From Megascapheus bottae (taxonomy: Eukaryota; Chordata; Mammalia; Rodentia; Geomyidae), in assembly GCA_024803745.1 (NCBI GenBank), contig JANJXV010000006.1:40727501-40791500 (forward strand): a stretch of 64,000 nucleotides of DNA, given 5' to 3'. Below are positions 22,835 to 35,500 of this stretch, in pieces (position 1 is the stretch's first letter; each line of letters starts with the position of its first letter). The notes under the pieces are model-generated. The model saw only the letters and a list, made by a program, of their open reading frames with translations. It was not told the DNA's origin and ran no database searches. The position numbers and the translations under genes are program-made.

Positions 22835-24676
22835 CAAAACCAAAAACACCCAGCCAATTTCCAACTTTGTAATCAGACTACATTAGCAATGTGGACCCCC
22901 ATACATAAAGATGGAGAACTAACAGCACAGGGCCTTGCCGGTAAATAGAACATCAAACTCTAGAGAAGTGAGATACTTACCTTCAGCTATGGTGAGAAAG
23001 AAGGCTTTACCTCCAAGTCCCCATGAAGTGTCCAGTGGGGAAGGGGCTTTCTACCTCCAGCAGCTGTCTAGTTAACAAGTCCAGTGCAAGGCAGTAAAGA
23101 AACAGAGCAGCTGGCTGTTCAGGTAGGCTACATTATTCAGCATTTGACCTGTGGGTTAAGAAATTCATTAAAAAGTTCCATTTTTATAAGATAACTCAGT
23201 TAACGAGGCTCAGAGGAAAAATGTACTAAGAGAAATGTGTGGACCTGAATATCAATACTATTGATTTATGAAGAGTATGAGTATATTTTCTAATGACCAA
23301 AATGATTTTGTCCACCTTTGGCAGACTACTTTACATCTGAAAGAATCCTGTAGCAATTATAGAGGGTTGTTTACTGAATATATAATCTGGGCTAAAGATT
23401 AGAAAACTTAAATAGATAACTTAATCCTTGCCCTATAATATTCTTGTTGAATAGAACATACACAGGTACACACATACATACATATACATGTGCATATACA
23501 CATATACATATATTCCCTTTGGATCAAACAGTAGTTAAAATCATTGAATTCTTACAACCCAGTTCAACTCTTGACTTTATATGCTATATACTTATTATTA
23601 GGCCCATTCTACAGTTATAAACTGAGGGATCTTTGTCATCTTGAGATAGGTCATTTTACAAATATACATTTTTCAAATATAAATGTTTCATGAACATTAT
23701 GCCATTTTTGAATTAGCATAATTAAAAATGCAAGGATAAATGTGGTAATTCCATAAACACATACAGTGAGTTTGGGACAAGCTTGCTCTCTTTATCCCTA
23801 TTCCTCTCCCTTTTCAAATAGCACTGGATGCTATTTGAAATACTGCAGTCTTCACTCCCTCCTCCTTCACTGTGCACTCCTTTCCTTTCCACCCCTCTGC
23901 TGAAAGCCCCTTTTAACAGTACTTGCAGAGTTGTATTTTAGTGCACTTCTTTTATGTTTTAAAACTAATTTTAAATTTATTCCTTCCACAAATGACCAAG
24001 TGCATCAATTACATATTAATTTCCATTATGTATCTCAGGATCATATTTCTGCTTATTATTACAACATTTACAGAGATAGATAAAGCTTTCTTAACATGTA
24101 TATGTATTTCTGCTTAGCTATTAATAAACATATCTATTTCATTTTGAACACAAAAATAATGTTAGCATATATGCTAAGGACACTTTTTCCCAAAGAAAGT
24201 TGGGGACAAATTCTATCATTGCAGTTATAGCTCCATGCACAAGAGACACATTAGTTCTAAGGACAAAGGACAAGAATGTTAAGTCAATCTCCAATCATTT
24301 CCTTCCTTTAAATGGGCCTGAGCACACTGATAACCCCAACTCGCCCCTGCTGCTCCAGTACCCAACCACTGCAGTCATTCCTGCTTTTCAGAAAGTAGGC
24401 CTGGGTAGTTAGCACTTAAAAACAGCTAGTCAACTCTTCTTGGCTCTACCATTTACCCAAAGTGACACCATGTTACACTATCTACCAGGTATAGACTCTG
24501 CTCTCCCTACGAATCTCAGGGGTGCTGAGCTGAATCATTTTTGCCAAATGCCTACAGGTTGAAAAATATATGTATTTGGACTCCTGGGTTAAGACAACTA
24601 TGTTGTCATTTGAACCAACTGTATCACAAGTGCAGAAATAACCAGCTGAGCCATTCCTTCGGAAAAGGCTCAGTTT

Positions 24677-25200
24677 ATGAACAGGGAGAGGATAAGTAAC
24701 TTGACTTCTCTAGCACAGGCTCAACTCCAGGGGTTCCACATGTCTAGCCACAAGTCCAGCAATGATGTTGGGCAGAGAAAGGAGATTTATTATTACATAG
24801 TCAGTAAGATTCAGGGAGAGGCAAAGCAAATACCACAGACCATTTTTGTACTTAAACCTAAAGCTCATGTTTCTACCCAGACAGAATCTGGGCAGGGGGT
24901 AAATGGCCTGTATACTTAACTGGACAGTTCTGGCCAAAGAATGGCCTTATTTATCTTTGTTTACCAAGGAATTCTGAAGTTGTTATAGCTGTCATCATTT
25001 GAGTAGAGCATTCTGGTCATAGGCAAGTCATTGTTTCCTAGTTGGGGGAAGGGGGTCTCAGCTAAGGGGAGGCTCTTGTGTCTTTCCATAAGGATAGTTT
25101 CCGTAAAGATGTTATCAGTCAGTCCTGTCCTTTCCGGATTCCAAGTCAGATGCAGGGAGAACAGCTCTGAGCAAAAATAGATCTAAAATGGAGGGAGGGA
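24677..25200 (-). repeat. Possible LTR or other old retroelement remnant
   Basis: Read on the minus strand there is an AATAAA near 24790 followed by a CT-rich stretch, reminiscent of an LTR. No boundaries or flanking duplication were found. Confidence 0.2.
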
Positions 25201-27227
25201 TGCCAAGCTTTTCTCCCGCTTTCAGTGATGTTTTAGATATTGGCAGTCCCAAGTGAGGAGTCGGGGCTTATAGCAAAAGCAGTTTGGAAGGCCCTGTTCT
25301 AGATAAGTCTGTCTACAGCATCATGTCCTGCCTTCCTGTTGTCCCCCTAGCACAGCTTCTTTTTCTCCCTTTTCCTCAGCCTTACCTCCTCCCTGTTTCC
25401 ATCTCTGTCAAGCCAAGAGCTCCAGGGAAAGCCATGTAAATGAGCTGCTACATTCATGTGAAAAGGGAAGTAGGGCCTCTGAAAATTCAGTGTTTCCTCT
25501 GAAACACTGACCAGCTCCATGGAGTGAACATTGTGGCTTCTCTCTTCCTGGTGAGATTGAGTGTCTTTGATGAGAAGAAATCAGTGTCTTGGCATGCTGA
25601 CTCACAGTGACTGAACACCATTTACTGGAATGACCTAGCAGTCAAAGGAGAACCACAAAATACCAGTAATTTTTATCTTGGGGAATATTTATATTTGGTG
25701 CAGTAGGTGAATTCCTAATTAAAGGGCATTATTAGAAACATTTTTCCCCTAAATTAAATGTAGTTTCATCCTAGCTAGACTTTGCATTTCGATAGTTCCT
25801 ATGGTTAAAAAAAAAAACCTTTATTTTGGTTGGGTTGTAAAAATTCACTCATTCCCTATTGCCTTATAACCAGCTTTCATGGATATGATATGTTATGGAA
25901 GATAACACTATCTGTTATGGAAGCGTTGCAGGATCCTTTAACATAGATCAACCCAGCATTTTCTTCCAACTATCTGCTTCCTGATTTATAGCTCATTGTA
26001 TTCAGTGATTGGGTATAGAACATAGAAAGTCAGATGTCTTACCACACTCCCTGATCATAGCAATGAAAACATCTGGTTATTTTAAAGTCTTCTCCCCTTT
26101 GTCAATACAAAGGGTAGACTAACATCCTTGGGGTGGAAGAGGGCAGTATGACAACCCAGCCATGGTTCATATGTTCCACTGTCAATGTAATAGTCTTTAT
26201 CTTTTATCGCTCCCTCCTACTGTCCTCTGATTTTCCCAGAAATTGGCTTCATGGCAAAACTGTGTTACTTTGACCATGGGTTCCCAGCATTGAAGTATTC
26301 AGGATCTAGTACCTTGAGTCTAAAGAGTCTTCAGGAGAATGTTATCCTGGTCATACACAAACACTTGGGAAGAGATATGTACCTAGCATATCCACCATAA
26401 CTACCTTAGAAATGACAAGGATGCTAATGATCTGATTAGTATCAAACCAAAAGTCATCCATGATCAAAATGAATAATTTCATATGTCATTATTCGAAGGC
26501 TTCAAGTGGGAACCTTATAAACAAGAACCATTCATTTCTTCTTTCATTGCAGAGCAGTTTGATCATCTGCCTTAAACCATCTCTTTTCAGACTGAGATCT
26601 GGAGACAAAACATAAATAACCAGACCTAGTCCCAGCTCTTACAGTCTAATCTGTCAATGTTATCACTGCCTCAGTATCTGCAATTTTAGATTACACATCT
26701 ATCTCTAGGAGAGTGACCACCAATATTAGATTAAGAACAATTCTTTAACTTCTCACATGGTGGCTAAAAATAACTCAGGAGAATGATGGATCCCTTGTCC
26801 CCATTCTTCACAGCCATCTTCAAAGCCATGTAGAGGTAAAGAGACTTCATCATAGGAAAGGAGCCATTGTAGGAATCTTTATCATGGAAAGGAAGGAAGG
26901 GGGTGGGGCATTCCTAAACTAGAAAGCTTATTGGCCAGTGGAACTTACTAGCCTCTCTCACACTGATAGGACAAGTGTCATTTAAATGCATAGTCTTAGT
27001 TTTGAACTTGCAAAGAAGCAGCTCAGATGTCAGTCGGCGGCTACCAACAGTTTGACATCATCTAAATACAACCAGCTTCAATACAGTGATCCCCGGCTCC
27101 AGTCCTCTAGTCCTTTCTACTATCTTGCCCTCTAAGGGCACCCACTATCCAGTGTTTTAATACAGTGACTCACAGCATTATTTTGAGACTCTAACAAACC
27201 TATGGGGCTATCCAAACTCCCGTTTCG

Positions 27228-27345
27228 TAGATGAGAACATCAGACCTTAGAATCAATGTGTCCAGCCTCCCATGGCTAATTAGACAAGGCTGGAATTCAA
27301 GGCCAGACCCCAGTCTCCTAACTGATGCTCCTTCTGCTCTTCCCC
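27228..27345 (-). repeat. MIR-like remnant
   Basis: TAGATGAGAACATCAGACCT, then AAGGCTGGAATTCAAGGCCA and CAGTCTCCTAACTGATGCTC, follow the order of a reversed MIR. Confidence 0.5.
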
Positions 27346-28267
27346 AGCTGTCTATTTCTAACATTTGAGTTCTTTCTGCATATTGTTTCCACATAGCCTG
27401 GTGGGACACTGTCTTGCAACCTGCTGGTTTTCTCCAGGCGCTTTGGAAGCAGCCAGAGATGGCCTTTCAGGAAAGGCCTTGTCCCTGTCCTACCTCCCAA
27501 GTCCTTTCCTAAAGGCACAGTTCTCCCAATCAGACACTAGCCCCAAGTTTCTGCTGCCTCTTGTGCGGAAGAGGTATCCTGGATGTGTGTGGGAGTCTAT
27601 TTTTAGAAATAAAAGTTGGGACATGTAGGTAGTACACAATGAAGTTTTTTAGGAGTCTATTAACATTTTGCAGAATTGTAACTTGACTGACTGCAAAGAT
27701 AAATGGCCTTGATCTCTGTTTCCAGCTCCCCATCCCCAGTATACGTGTGTTTTCTGGCTTTTGTTGTTGCTGTTCTTTCACCCTTAGGGCTTCTCCTGTG
27801 CTCAAAGACAAGGACATTAATAGCTAGCCCAAGCCATAGTTGACTGCTCTCCAAGAAGGCCAAGGGGGAAACAGCAAGTTCTCCTTGACCACACTCTGTA
27901 GGGGTTGGCAAGGCTCCCTGAGATGCTCTTCCATGAGGGAATTGCTGTTCTAAAGATCTGTACAAAGGGCCATGCGTAGACACCAGGCTGCTTTAAGCTT
28001 CCTGGGTCGCTGATTTTATTCTAGGATGTTCTTTCAGAGATGAGATCATGTTCATACACACAAACAGAAACTGGGTATATTCACTTAAAAACATTAAAGA
28101 AGCAAGGAATTATAGAGAAAGAGAGGATAAATCTCTACATTTGGGGACCTGCAATTGTTCCATTTATGTTTTAAAACATAAATCCTTCCTCTTCAAAATG
28201 TTTCTTTGCATTTTTTGTTATCAGCATTGACAAAGTAAAGCAAACACTAAAACATGCTTTTGAGATT

Positions 28268-28469
28268 AGCTTCTTTTCTTCTTTTTTGCCTGGGGCTTGA
28301 ACTCAGGGCCTAAGAACTGTCTTTGGGCTTTCCTTAAGGCCAGCTCTCTACCACTTGAGCCACAGGACCACTTCTGGCTTTTTTTCTATATATGTGGTAC
28401 CGAGGAATTAAACCTAGGTCTTCTGGCATGCTAGGCAAGCACTCTACCACTAGGCCAAACTCCGAGCCC
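28268..28469 (-). mobile_element. IDL-Geo SINE with target-site duplication
   Basis: TGAGATTA is at 28260-28267 and 28470-28477. The right monomer comes first and the ID-like monomer (GCATGCTAGGCAAGCAC) ends near 28466. Confidence 0.9.
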
Positions 28470-28865
28470 TGAGATTACCTTTTTTTAGCTAATTCTAAAA
28501 TCACTCCTAATAAGAACCAATTAGTTGATAATATCAAACTAAAACCAACTATTAAACAAGGCAATAATATTGAGCATAAGCCAAAATACCTCCAGTTTCA
28601 AAATTAGGGATAATATTTCCTTCTAATTAGGTAGTTTTCCAGTAAAAGATACATCACATGATTAAAACAATATTACATATTATTCACGAATAACAATTTT
28701 TTGGCAGTACTAAAGTTTGAACTGATGATCCTATGCTTTTTAACCTTTATTTTTCAGCTAGTCTCAATTTTTGCCTGAGCTGTCCTGGATATCAATCCTC
28801 CTATTTAAACTTCCTGAATAATTGGCACAACAGGCACATGTCCACATATCTAATCTTACTAGTTG

Positions 28866-28976
28866 AGATGGGAGTCTTATTAAGTTTTGCCAGGATTAAT
28901 CTCAAACCTCTCTTCTCCCAATCTCTGCCTCCTCTGAGCTGGGATTACTGGCATAAGCCTTTACGTCTGGCTCAAG
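28866..28976 (-). mobile_element. Old B1 / 7SL-derived monomer without Geo tail
   Basis: GAGATGGGAGTCTTATTAAG through GAGCTGGGATTACTGGC follows a reversed 7SL-type SINE from end to end. It is more diverged than the composite copies. The 160 bases before it (28700-28865) are unassigned. Confidence 0.65.
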
Positions 28977-30645
28977 TACCTTCTTGGTAATAAAACACTC
29001 CAAAAATTCATTAAGTTCTGTCTTGTGTTGTAACATGTTCCTTCCTCACAAATTGTCAAATCAAACTACCTTCACTTGAACTAAAGATGATTGCTTATTT
29101 TATCAGAATAAAACAGAGAATCAGTTTGATTTTTGGATGCATTGTGCTGTGACTAACAAGCATTCAGAGCTCAGAAGGACCCTTTCCAATCAGAGCAGGC
29201 TTTTTATAATAAACAAAACAAAACAAAAGAAGCCTATCTCCTAAGGGGTTGCAAAACCAACTGGACTCTAAAATGAAATTCCAGGAAAAGGATCCACCAT
29301 TTTGCTTCCAATTCAGTAGGTCACATTTAGCCTTGTCTGAAAGCCAGTTTTTTTTTTAAAATAGATGCAGAAAATATTGGACCAGATCCATACCTCCTCA
29401 GAACTCTACAGAATGTGCTGAGATACAAGCCAAAAAACCACCTAGTAAACATAGGGGAACCATCAAAAAACTTTTACTGTTCCTGCCCTGCTTGTGTTTT
29501 CTGACAGCATCAGTACCTCAACTTCCATCTTAATATCCACCTACACCCCCAGTCTCATAAAGTAAGGCATTTCCTTCTCTTAATGCCATCACTTCCTATA
29601 ATTACCTGAGCTCATAGCTGTAAAAACAGAGTTTGGGAAGAATTTTAGGAAGAAAGCTCTGAGTTTGCTAGACTCATAAGCTCTCACTCTTCATTACTAA
29701 ACCCTCAGCCCAAGAAAAGAATGACAAGCTAAGGACACATTCTAGTGCAGAGAGACACAAAGCAAATTCTAAGCCATTTTGTTTAAAGTTCCCTGATCAT
29801 TTCACCCAGCAGCTTTAAATAATGTCAAATTCACACATAATAATGGCTTATTTGGGTCATTAATGTGACAACTTGGTCATCAAATATCTAAGGATCTATT
29901 TTTGCTTTAATTCTCTAAATCTCCCAAAAAATGCACATGCAGTTAGGGAATATCTGGACACTTGTGAAAACTCCATCTATCTCACCAAGGGCTATAGAAA
30001 GCCATTTTCAGGAGCAGAGCCTGAGTAAATTCAGACCCCAGCCTCCCTCTGGCTCTAGTCCAGATCTATCTGATTGGTCCAGCTGTCTCCTTGGGAGTAT
30101 TTGATGACAAAAGAGGATGGATGAATAGAGAGCCCTAGGATAGAAAGGAAGGCCCTTTACTGAAAAGGTGGAGCCAATCACTGGCTCATCCCATCACTGT
30201 CCTTGTAAGAAAGACAGAAAAGTGGCAGGAAGGCAGTTAAGAGGCCACCTGGTCTCTGGTTCAGACTTCTGCGTCACCATGCCTGATGTAGTCATCAACA
30301 AATAGTAATTGGCCATGCCTGGTGTGGTCACCAAGAAATAGATACAGTCCTACTAGGAGATATGACGAACACCACAGGAACAGCCAACGGCTGCTCTTTA
30401 CTGTGAGAGACTAAACTGCAGGTTTAGAGATTTACAGCCATGAAGATGTTTCCCGTTGAATACCAAAACTAACTGCTCAAATGGCCTTATAACCTCAAGT
30501 TGCCAGTATGCTTTATACTTAATCATGTGTATCTCACTCATCTCAGCTGAACACCTTGCCCAATGGATTCTCAGAAGTATCAGATCCCAGTGTAGCGTAA
30601 GAGTAGCAGTGAATACCGGCTTTGTAAAGGAAGAAAGCACCCTAA

Positions 30646-30646
<1 letters not shown>

Positions 30647-30694
<48 letters not shown>
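30647..30694. repeat. (AC)n microsatellite
   Basis: 24 perfect units. Confidence 0.97.
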
Positions 30695-30696
<2 letters not shown>

Positions 30697-31124
30697 AGTC
30701 ACCATCAGTACCTGCAATTGAACCTGCAGACTGAAATGTTAGGGCATCTGGGTCTCAGTGGTGACTCTGAGTAGCTGTGTGACTTGAGCACAGCGTTTTA
30801 TCTCTGGGGCCTTGACATTCTCGTTGTAAATGGAGACAGGGATGGCATGAAGTCTTACAGTTCTTCTCAAACAACTCCAGTCCCCAGCCCCATGGGTCTT
30901 TAGCTGGATTTGCCCTGAGCTCAATTTGATTGAGTCCTCATCCAGAGCTAGATCAACAGTGATGGTGTAGACCCTCACTTATTCTAGGGTCTTTCCATTC
31001 TTAGGCAAGCGTTACTCTTCATAAATGAATATTGAGCTGTCGGCAAACCAAACCCCCAAAACAACCTTAAGGGAAAAGAAAATTGAAAACAAAACCCACC
31101 CCGTGACGTTTCCTTCTGTTCAAG

Positions 31125-31139
31125 GGGAAGTCGCCCGGG
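31125..31139 (+). other. ZNF366: Probable 5' UTR part of the first coding exon, with its splice acceptor
   Basis: A pyrimidine-rich stretch (TTTCCTTCTGTTCAAG) ends in AG at 31123-31124, which would leave a 15-base leader before the ATG. An alternative AG lies at 31129-31130. No other acceptor is this close to the start codon. The non-coding first exon was not identified. Confidence 0.45.
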
Positions 31140-32510
31140 ATGCAGAAGGCCCTGAAGATGGTCAAGGATGAGGACGTGGGCGCGGAGGACGCTCCCTCCT
31201 TCCCCCACAGCCTGCAGCCCGTCACTTCCCGGGGGAAGGCGCCCCCCGGACACGGCTTCCCAGAAGCCCTCCGGGGTCCGTTCTCCCCGTTTCGGTATGA
31301 GCCTCCGGCAGCCGGGGGCCTGGACGAGTTTCCGGGGGTCTTCGAAGGAGGTGGTTCCCGGAAGCGGAAGAGCATGCCCACCAAGATGCCTTCCAGCCAC
31401 CCGGAGGAGGAAGCCACGCTCGCCCCCCCGCCTCGGGACGCCCAGGGCGTCCCCACGCTCCCCGTGCTCTTCCCGGCGCCCCCGCCGCCGCCGCCCCCGC
31501 CGGCCTCGCACCCCAAGTGTGACTCTCAGATGATCGACTTGTGCCACGTGGGCTTCCAGTTCTGCCGCACCCTGGAGCACCTGGGCGGCAAAGCCATCAA
31601 GCAGGAGCCCCTCAAGCCCAGCGCCGTGTGGGCCCAGCCGGCGCCCCCTGCCTTCCTGCCCACGCCCTACCCCTACTACCCCAAGATGCCGGCGGGCCTG
31701 GTGTTCCCCTTCCTGGTGCCCGCGTCCTCGCCCTTCCCCTTCGGCCGGCACGCCTTCCTGCCCAAGCCGCCTCCCGCCACGGCCGCCACTGTGCCACCAC
31801 CGCTGCGCAAGGCCCAGCCCCGGCAGGACGAGGAGGAGGAGGCGGCGGCGGCCGCGCCCCGGGCGCAGCGCGTGGACGTGAACGTGCAGATCGACGACAG
31901 CTACCTGGTGGACGTGGGCGGGCCGCAGAAGCGCTGGCAGTGCCCGACGTGCGAGAAGTCGTACACGTCCAAGTACAACCTGGTGACCCACATCCTGGGC
32001 CACAGCGGCATCAAGCCGCACGCCTGCGCGCGCTGCGGCAAGCTCTTCAAGCAGCTCAGCCACCTGCACACGCACATGCTCACGCACCAGGGCACGCGGC
32101 CCCACAAGTGCCAGGTGTGCCACAAGGCCTTCACGCAGACCAGCCACCTGAAGCGCCACATGATGCAGCACAGCGAGGTGAAGCCGCACAACTGCCGCGT
32201 GTGCGGCCGCGGCTTCGCCTACCCCAGCGAGCTCAAGGCCCACGAGGCCAAGCACGCGGGCGGCCGCGAGAACATCTGCGTGGAGTGCGGCCTCGACTTC
32301 CCCACGCTGGCCCAGCTCAAGAGGCATCTCACCACCCACCGGGGCCCCATCCAGTACCACTGCTCCGAGTGCGACAAGACCTTCCAGTACCCGAGCCAGC
32401 TGCAGAACCACATGATGAAGCACAAGGACATCCGGCCCTACATCTGCTCCGAGTGCGGCATGGAGTTCGTGCAGCCGCACCACCTCAAGCAGCACTCGCT
32501 CACCCACAAG
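31140..32510 (+). CDS. ZNF366: ZNF366 first coding exon: N-terminal region and zinc fingers 1-7
   Basis: It encodes residues 1-457 and ends exactly after the THK that closes finger 7, at donor AAG|GTACCG. The N-terminal part holds a basic RKRKS patch near residue 75 (possible nuclear localisation), a run of eight prolines near residue 115, a Pro/Phe/Tyr-rich stretch around 165-210, and an EEEE-AAAAA tract before the conserved block that leads into finger 1. All seven fingers keep C-X2-C-X12-H-X3-H; finger 1 starts with W and has Y in place of the usual core F. The exon is strikingly GC-rich with many CpGs, unlike the AT-rich introns. Long open frames in other phases and on the opposite strand here are by-products of that composition. 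Confidence 0.97.
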
Positions 32511-35500
32511 GTACCGTGGGGGGCCCCCCGTGCAGGCCCGGGCCTGGGGTCGGGGGTGGGGGGAGGGCCCTCGGAGGATGAAGGAAGGGCGAGCTGGGCC
32601 TGGTCGGGGGACTTGAAGTGATTTGGAGGAGCTGGGCCACAAAGAAGGAGGGAGGATGAACTGGACCTGGAAGAGGAGGCAGGGGGTGAGTTGGGCCCAG
32701 AGGGGGGAGGTGAGGAGCAGAGTATTGGTGGTGGGGTACCTGTACCCCTCTTCCTCCTCAGTGTCTGTGCTGCTATGATTCTAGGCTAGAGGCTCCCACC
32801 ACGTGGGCCCCGAGTCCCTTCTCCACCTTCAGATAGGAGCCAGCAACAAGACCACAGACGTGGTCCGGTCCATCAAGGCCTTCCCCCAACAGCTTTCTTA
32901 GAATCTCAAGTAGGCCTGAAAATGAACAATACAGGCCTTTGGAGAGGAGAGTGAGGAAGGATGAAGGAAACAGCTGGTAGTTGTAGCTGTTGCTGCCTTA
33001 GTCCCCTAAGAATCCCTGGAATTTGGTTTTTAGAAACTTCATTCAGGGCAGTAGGGAGTGTGTCAACAGACCTTACCTAGATCACCTCCTGGCCTGGGAC
33101 ACACCAGTGAGACTTCTAGAGAATTCACTCTATCTTTCACTGCTGAAGCAGCAGTGGCCTTTTGTTTTTGCTTGCTCGCTCCAGTGTGAAGCCTGCTTCC
33201 TATTTAGGTGGTTGTGAGGGAAGCAGAGCTTGGCCCAATCCCGCTGGACCTGAGTTTCCCTGGGGTTGAGCAACTGCCTGCTTGGTCACAACCTGTGGGG
33301 AGTAAATATTGTCTTCCCTGGGCTTAGGTCATCAGAGAGAAACACAGGCCCAGCAAAACTGTATTCTGAATTCAGCCTTCAGGCAGAGCTAAATAAGGCT
33401 CTGGTGGGTATTGATGACATTGTTAGCTTGTTGAGCTGACCTGGGTCTGTTTGACCTGCCAAGAGGGAATTGCTACCCTCCCACCTTCACCTCTGCTTTC
33501 ACCTTTGACTTCAGTGGTTTTCTTGGCAGGAAAGACTTGTAGAAAGACAGTGTTGGTTTCAATAGGTCAGCATAGGACCTCACCCAGCAGAGATACTGCC
33601 ACTCTTCTGCAGGGCTTTCCTGGGTTTCATTTGTCAGGTTAGGACAAAACCCAGGATTACAGAGAAGAGAGGAAAAGTGAGGCTGCCTTGTGAGCTCTGT
33701 TTGCCTAAGGCACCTATAGGTGCTATTGGAGGGGAGTCACCTGTCAAGGTCAGGAACCATCAACAGAGGACATGGACTTGGACTCAGACACAAAGGGGAT
33801 TTATTTCACTTCTATCGGGGGCTCCTGTATATGTGGAAAGGAGTTGGAGTGCATTTTAGCATTTTAGACATGGGATTCTATAAGATATTAATAAATGAAG
33901 CCCCAGTGGGAGAAACAGCCTGGTGTCTGAAATAGGTTTCATTTGACTCAGAGAACAAAATGCATTTTAATTAGAGGAGCCAGCAAGCTGTGGAGTTGTA
34001 TTTATTGAATGCTCACTGTGGAGCTGGTGCTTTGCTTCTTCTTGTATTCTTGTTTACTTTTCAACAACTTCTAGACACCAGACATGAGGACACTCAGGAA
34101 TCCCAACAGCAGTCCCTCTCTGCCAGGTCTTCCTTTGGACATAGTAGAATTCTTTAGGAAAAATTCTAACAACCAAGTGGATGTGGGAAGCACTGCTATA
34201 GTCCAGTGACTCGGGAGGTGGTAATAGGAGTGTTGAAGTTTATGAGATCCTATCTTGAAAACAAGGTGGGCATGGTGTATTATTCCCAGCTACGTGGGCG
34301 CTTCTGAGGAAGGAGGATTGAGTCCTTGAATTTGAGATCAGCTTGGTTACCATAGCGAAATATTCGTGTTTAAAGTAAAATAGGGAAACGGAAAGAAAGG
34401 AGGAGAGATGGAGGGGTAGAGGGAAGGAAGGAAGGAGGAAGTGAGAAAGCAAAGGGCTTTCTGGATGTCTTAGAGTGTTTCAGGAATGACAGCTAGTCAA
34501 GATTAGTTAATACTCTACACTGGCTGTTGAATGCTTGTCAATGAGGGTGAGAACATGCACTTTTTCAAACACATTACACATAGCAAGGACACTAGCAACA
34601 TTTCTCTGCTGTTTCTGATTCAGGAAGCTGTCTCTGGACACATTTCTTCATCAGAAACAAATGGATTATGGAGATTCCAACATATGGAGATTCCAAAAGC
34701 ATGTCACACAGCTTGACACAGCTTGGAGGAGCTCAGGACCAGCTAGAATGGGTTGTTGCGGTTGTAGCTGATTGACAAAGATAAATAACTCTTCTTGAGA
34801 TTTTTCTAGTCCCTTTGGACTAGAAAGGGACTAGGAAAGTTTCACAGAGTACCTGATTTTCCTATGGGAAATGATAGTGTCTGTTTAATTTTAGTTTTCG
34901 TCATGAAAGCTAGATGACTGACTCTTCACTTTATTGTTTCCAGTCTCCAGTGCGCTTACCAAAATCCTATGAGTCCATTCAAACTGTTATTGTAGAGTGA
35001 CCTCAATCAGCGTTAAGAATAACAAAAACAGCCTTTTCTCCCTGGCTAGTTTAAGGTAGTCGGGTTTTTTTTGTTTTGTTTTTCTTTGTTTATTTTATTT
35101 TTTTATTTTTTGGAGGGTACTGGGGCTTGAACTCAGGCCTGGGCACACTGTCCTTTAGCTTTCTCTCTCAAGGCTGGCACTTTGCCACTTAAACCACAGC
35201 TCTACTTCCTGCAGCATTTGCTAGTTAGAGATAAGAGTCTTACAGACTTTTCTGTCAGGGCTAGTTTTGAATCTCAGACTTCATCCTCCTGAGTAGTTAG
35301 GATTATAGATGTAAACCATTAGCATCCAGCTATACTTAAAACATTTAAAAAATGGATCATTTAGATTATTTCACCAGCATTTCCAAGAAAGTATCACAAA
35401 GCTGACATGCCTTTTGGAGGCTGGCCTCGAACATCAGGTCTTCCCTTCTGTTATGAATGCTGCTCCCCATTAACCACATATCCCTTTGAACTTTGCCTCC

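Larger units (their letters stand above)
1..31124. other. 31 kb without coding genes: presumed ZNF366 intron 1 and/or 5' flank
   Basis: No open frame here shows codon-level signal, a domain or splice-supported structure; those of 60-168 codons are short, overlap each other on both strands, or lie in repeats. Besides the repeats listed separately, the stretches 816-1967, 2233-3135, 3360-4470, 4670-5255, 6170-7160, 8460-9280, 9420-12860, 15190-16280, 18845-20560, 21270-22100, 22840-24670, 25200-28255 and 28980-31120 look like single-copy or anciently decayed non-coding DNA. Calling it intron 1 rests on my recollection that human ZNF366 has a long first intron. Confidence 0.6.

Noticed and set aside
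31541..32581. 346-codon + strand frame overlapping the zinc finger exon
   Set aside because: A shifted reading of the same exon, rich in A, P, G and R, with no recognisable domain.
30984..32642. 552-codon open frame on the minus strand opposite the first coding exon of ZNF366
   Set aside because: It mirrors a very GC-rich exon whose codons end in G or C, which removes stops on the other strand. Its product is a low-complexity mix of R, L, G, A and H with no domain, and the + strand frame is an unmistakable zinc finger protein.
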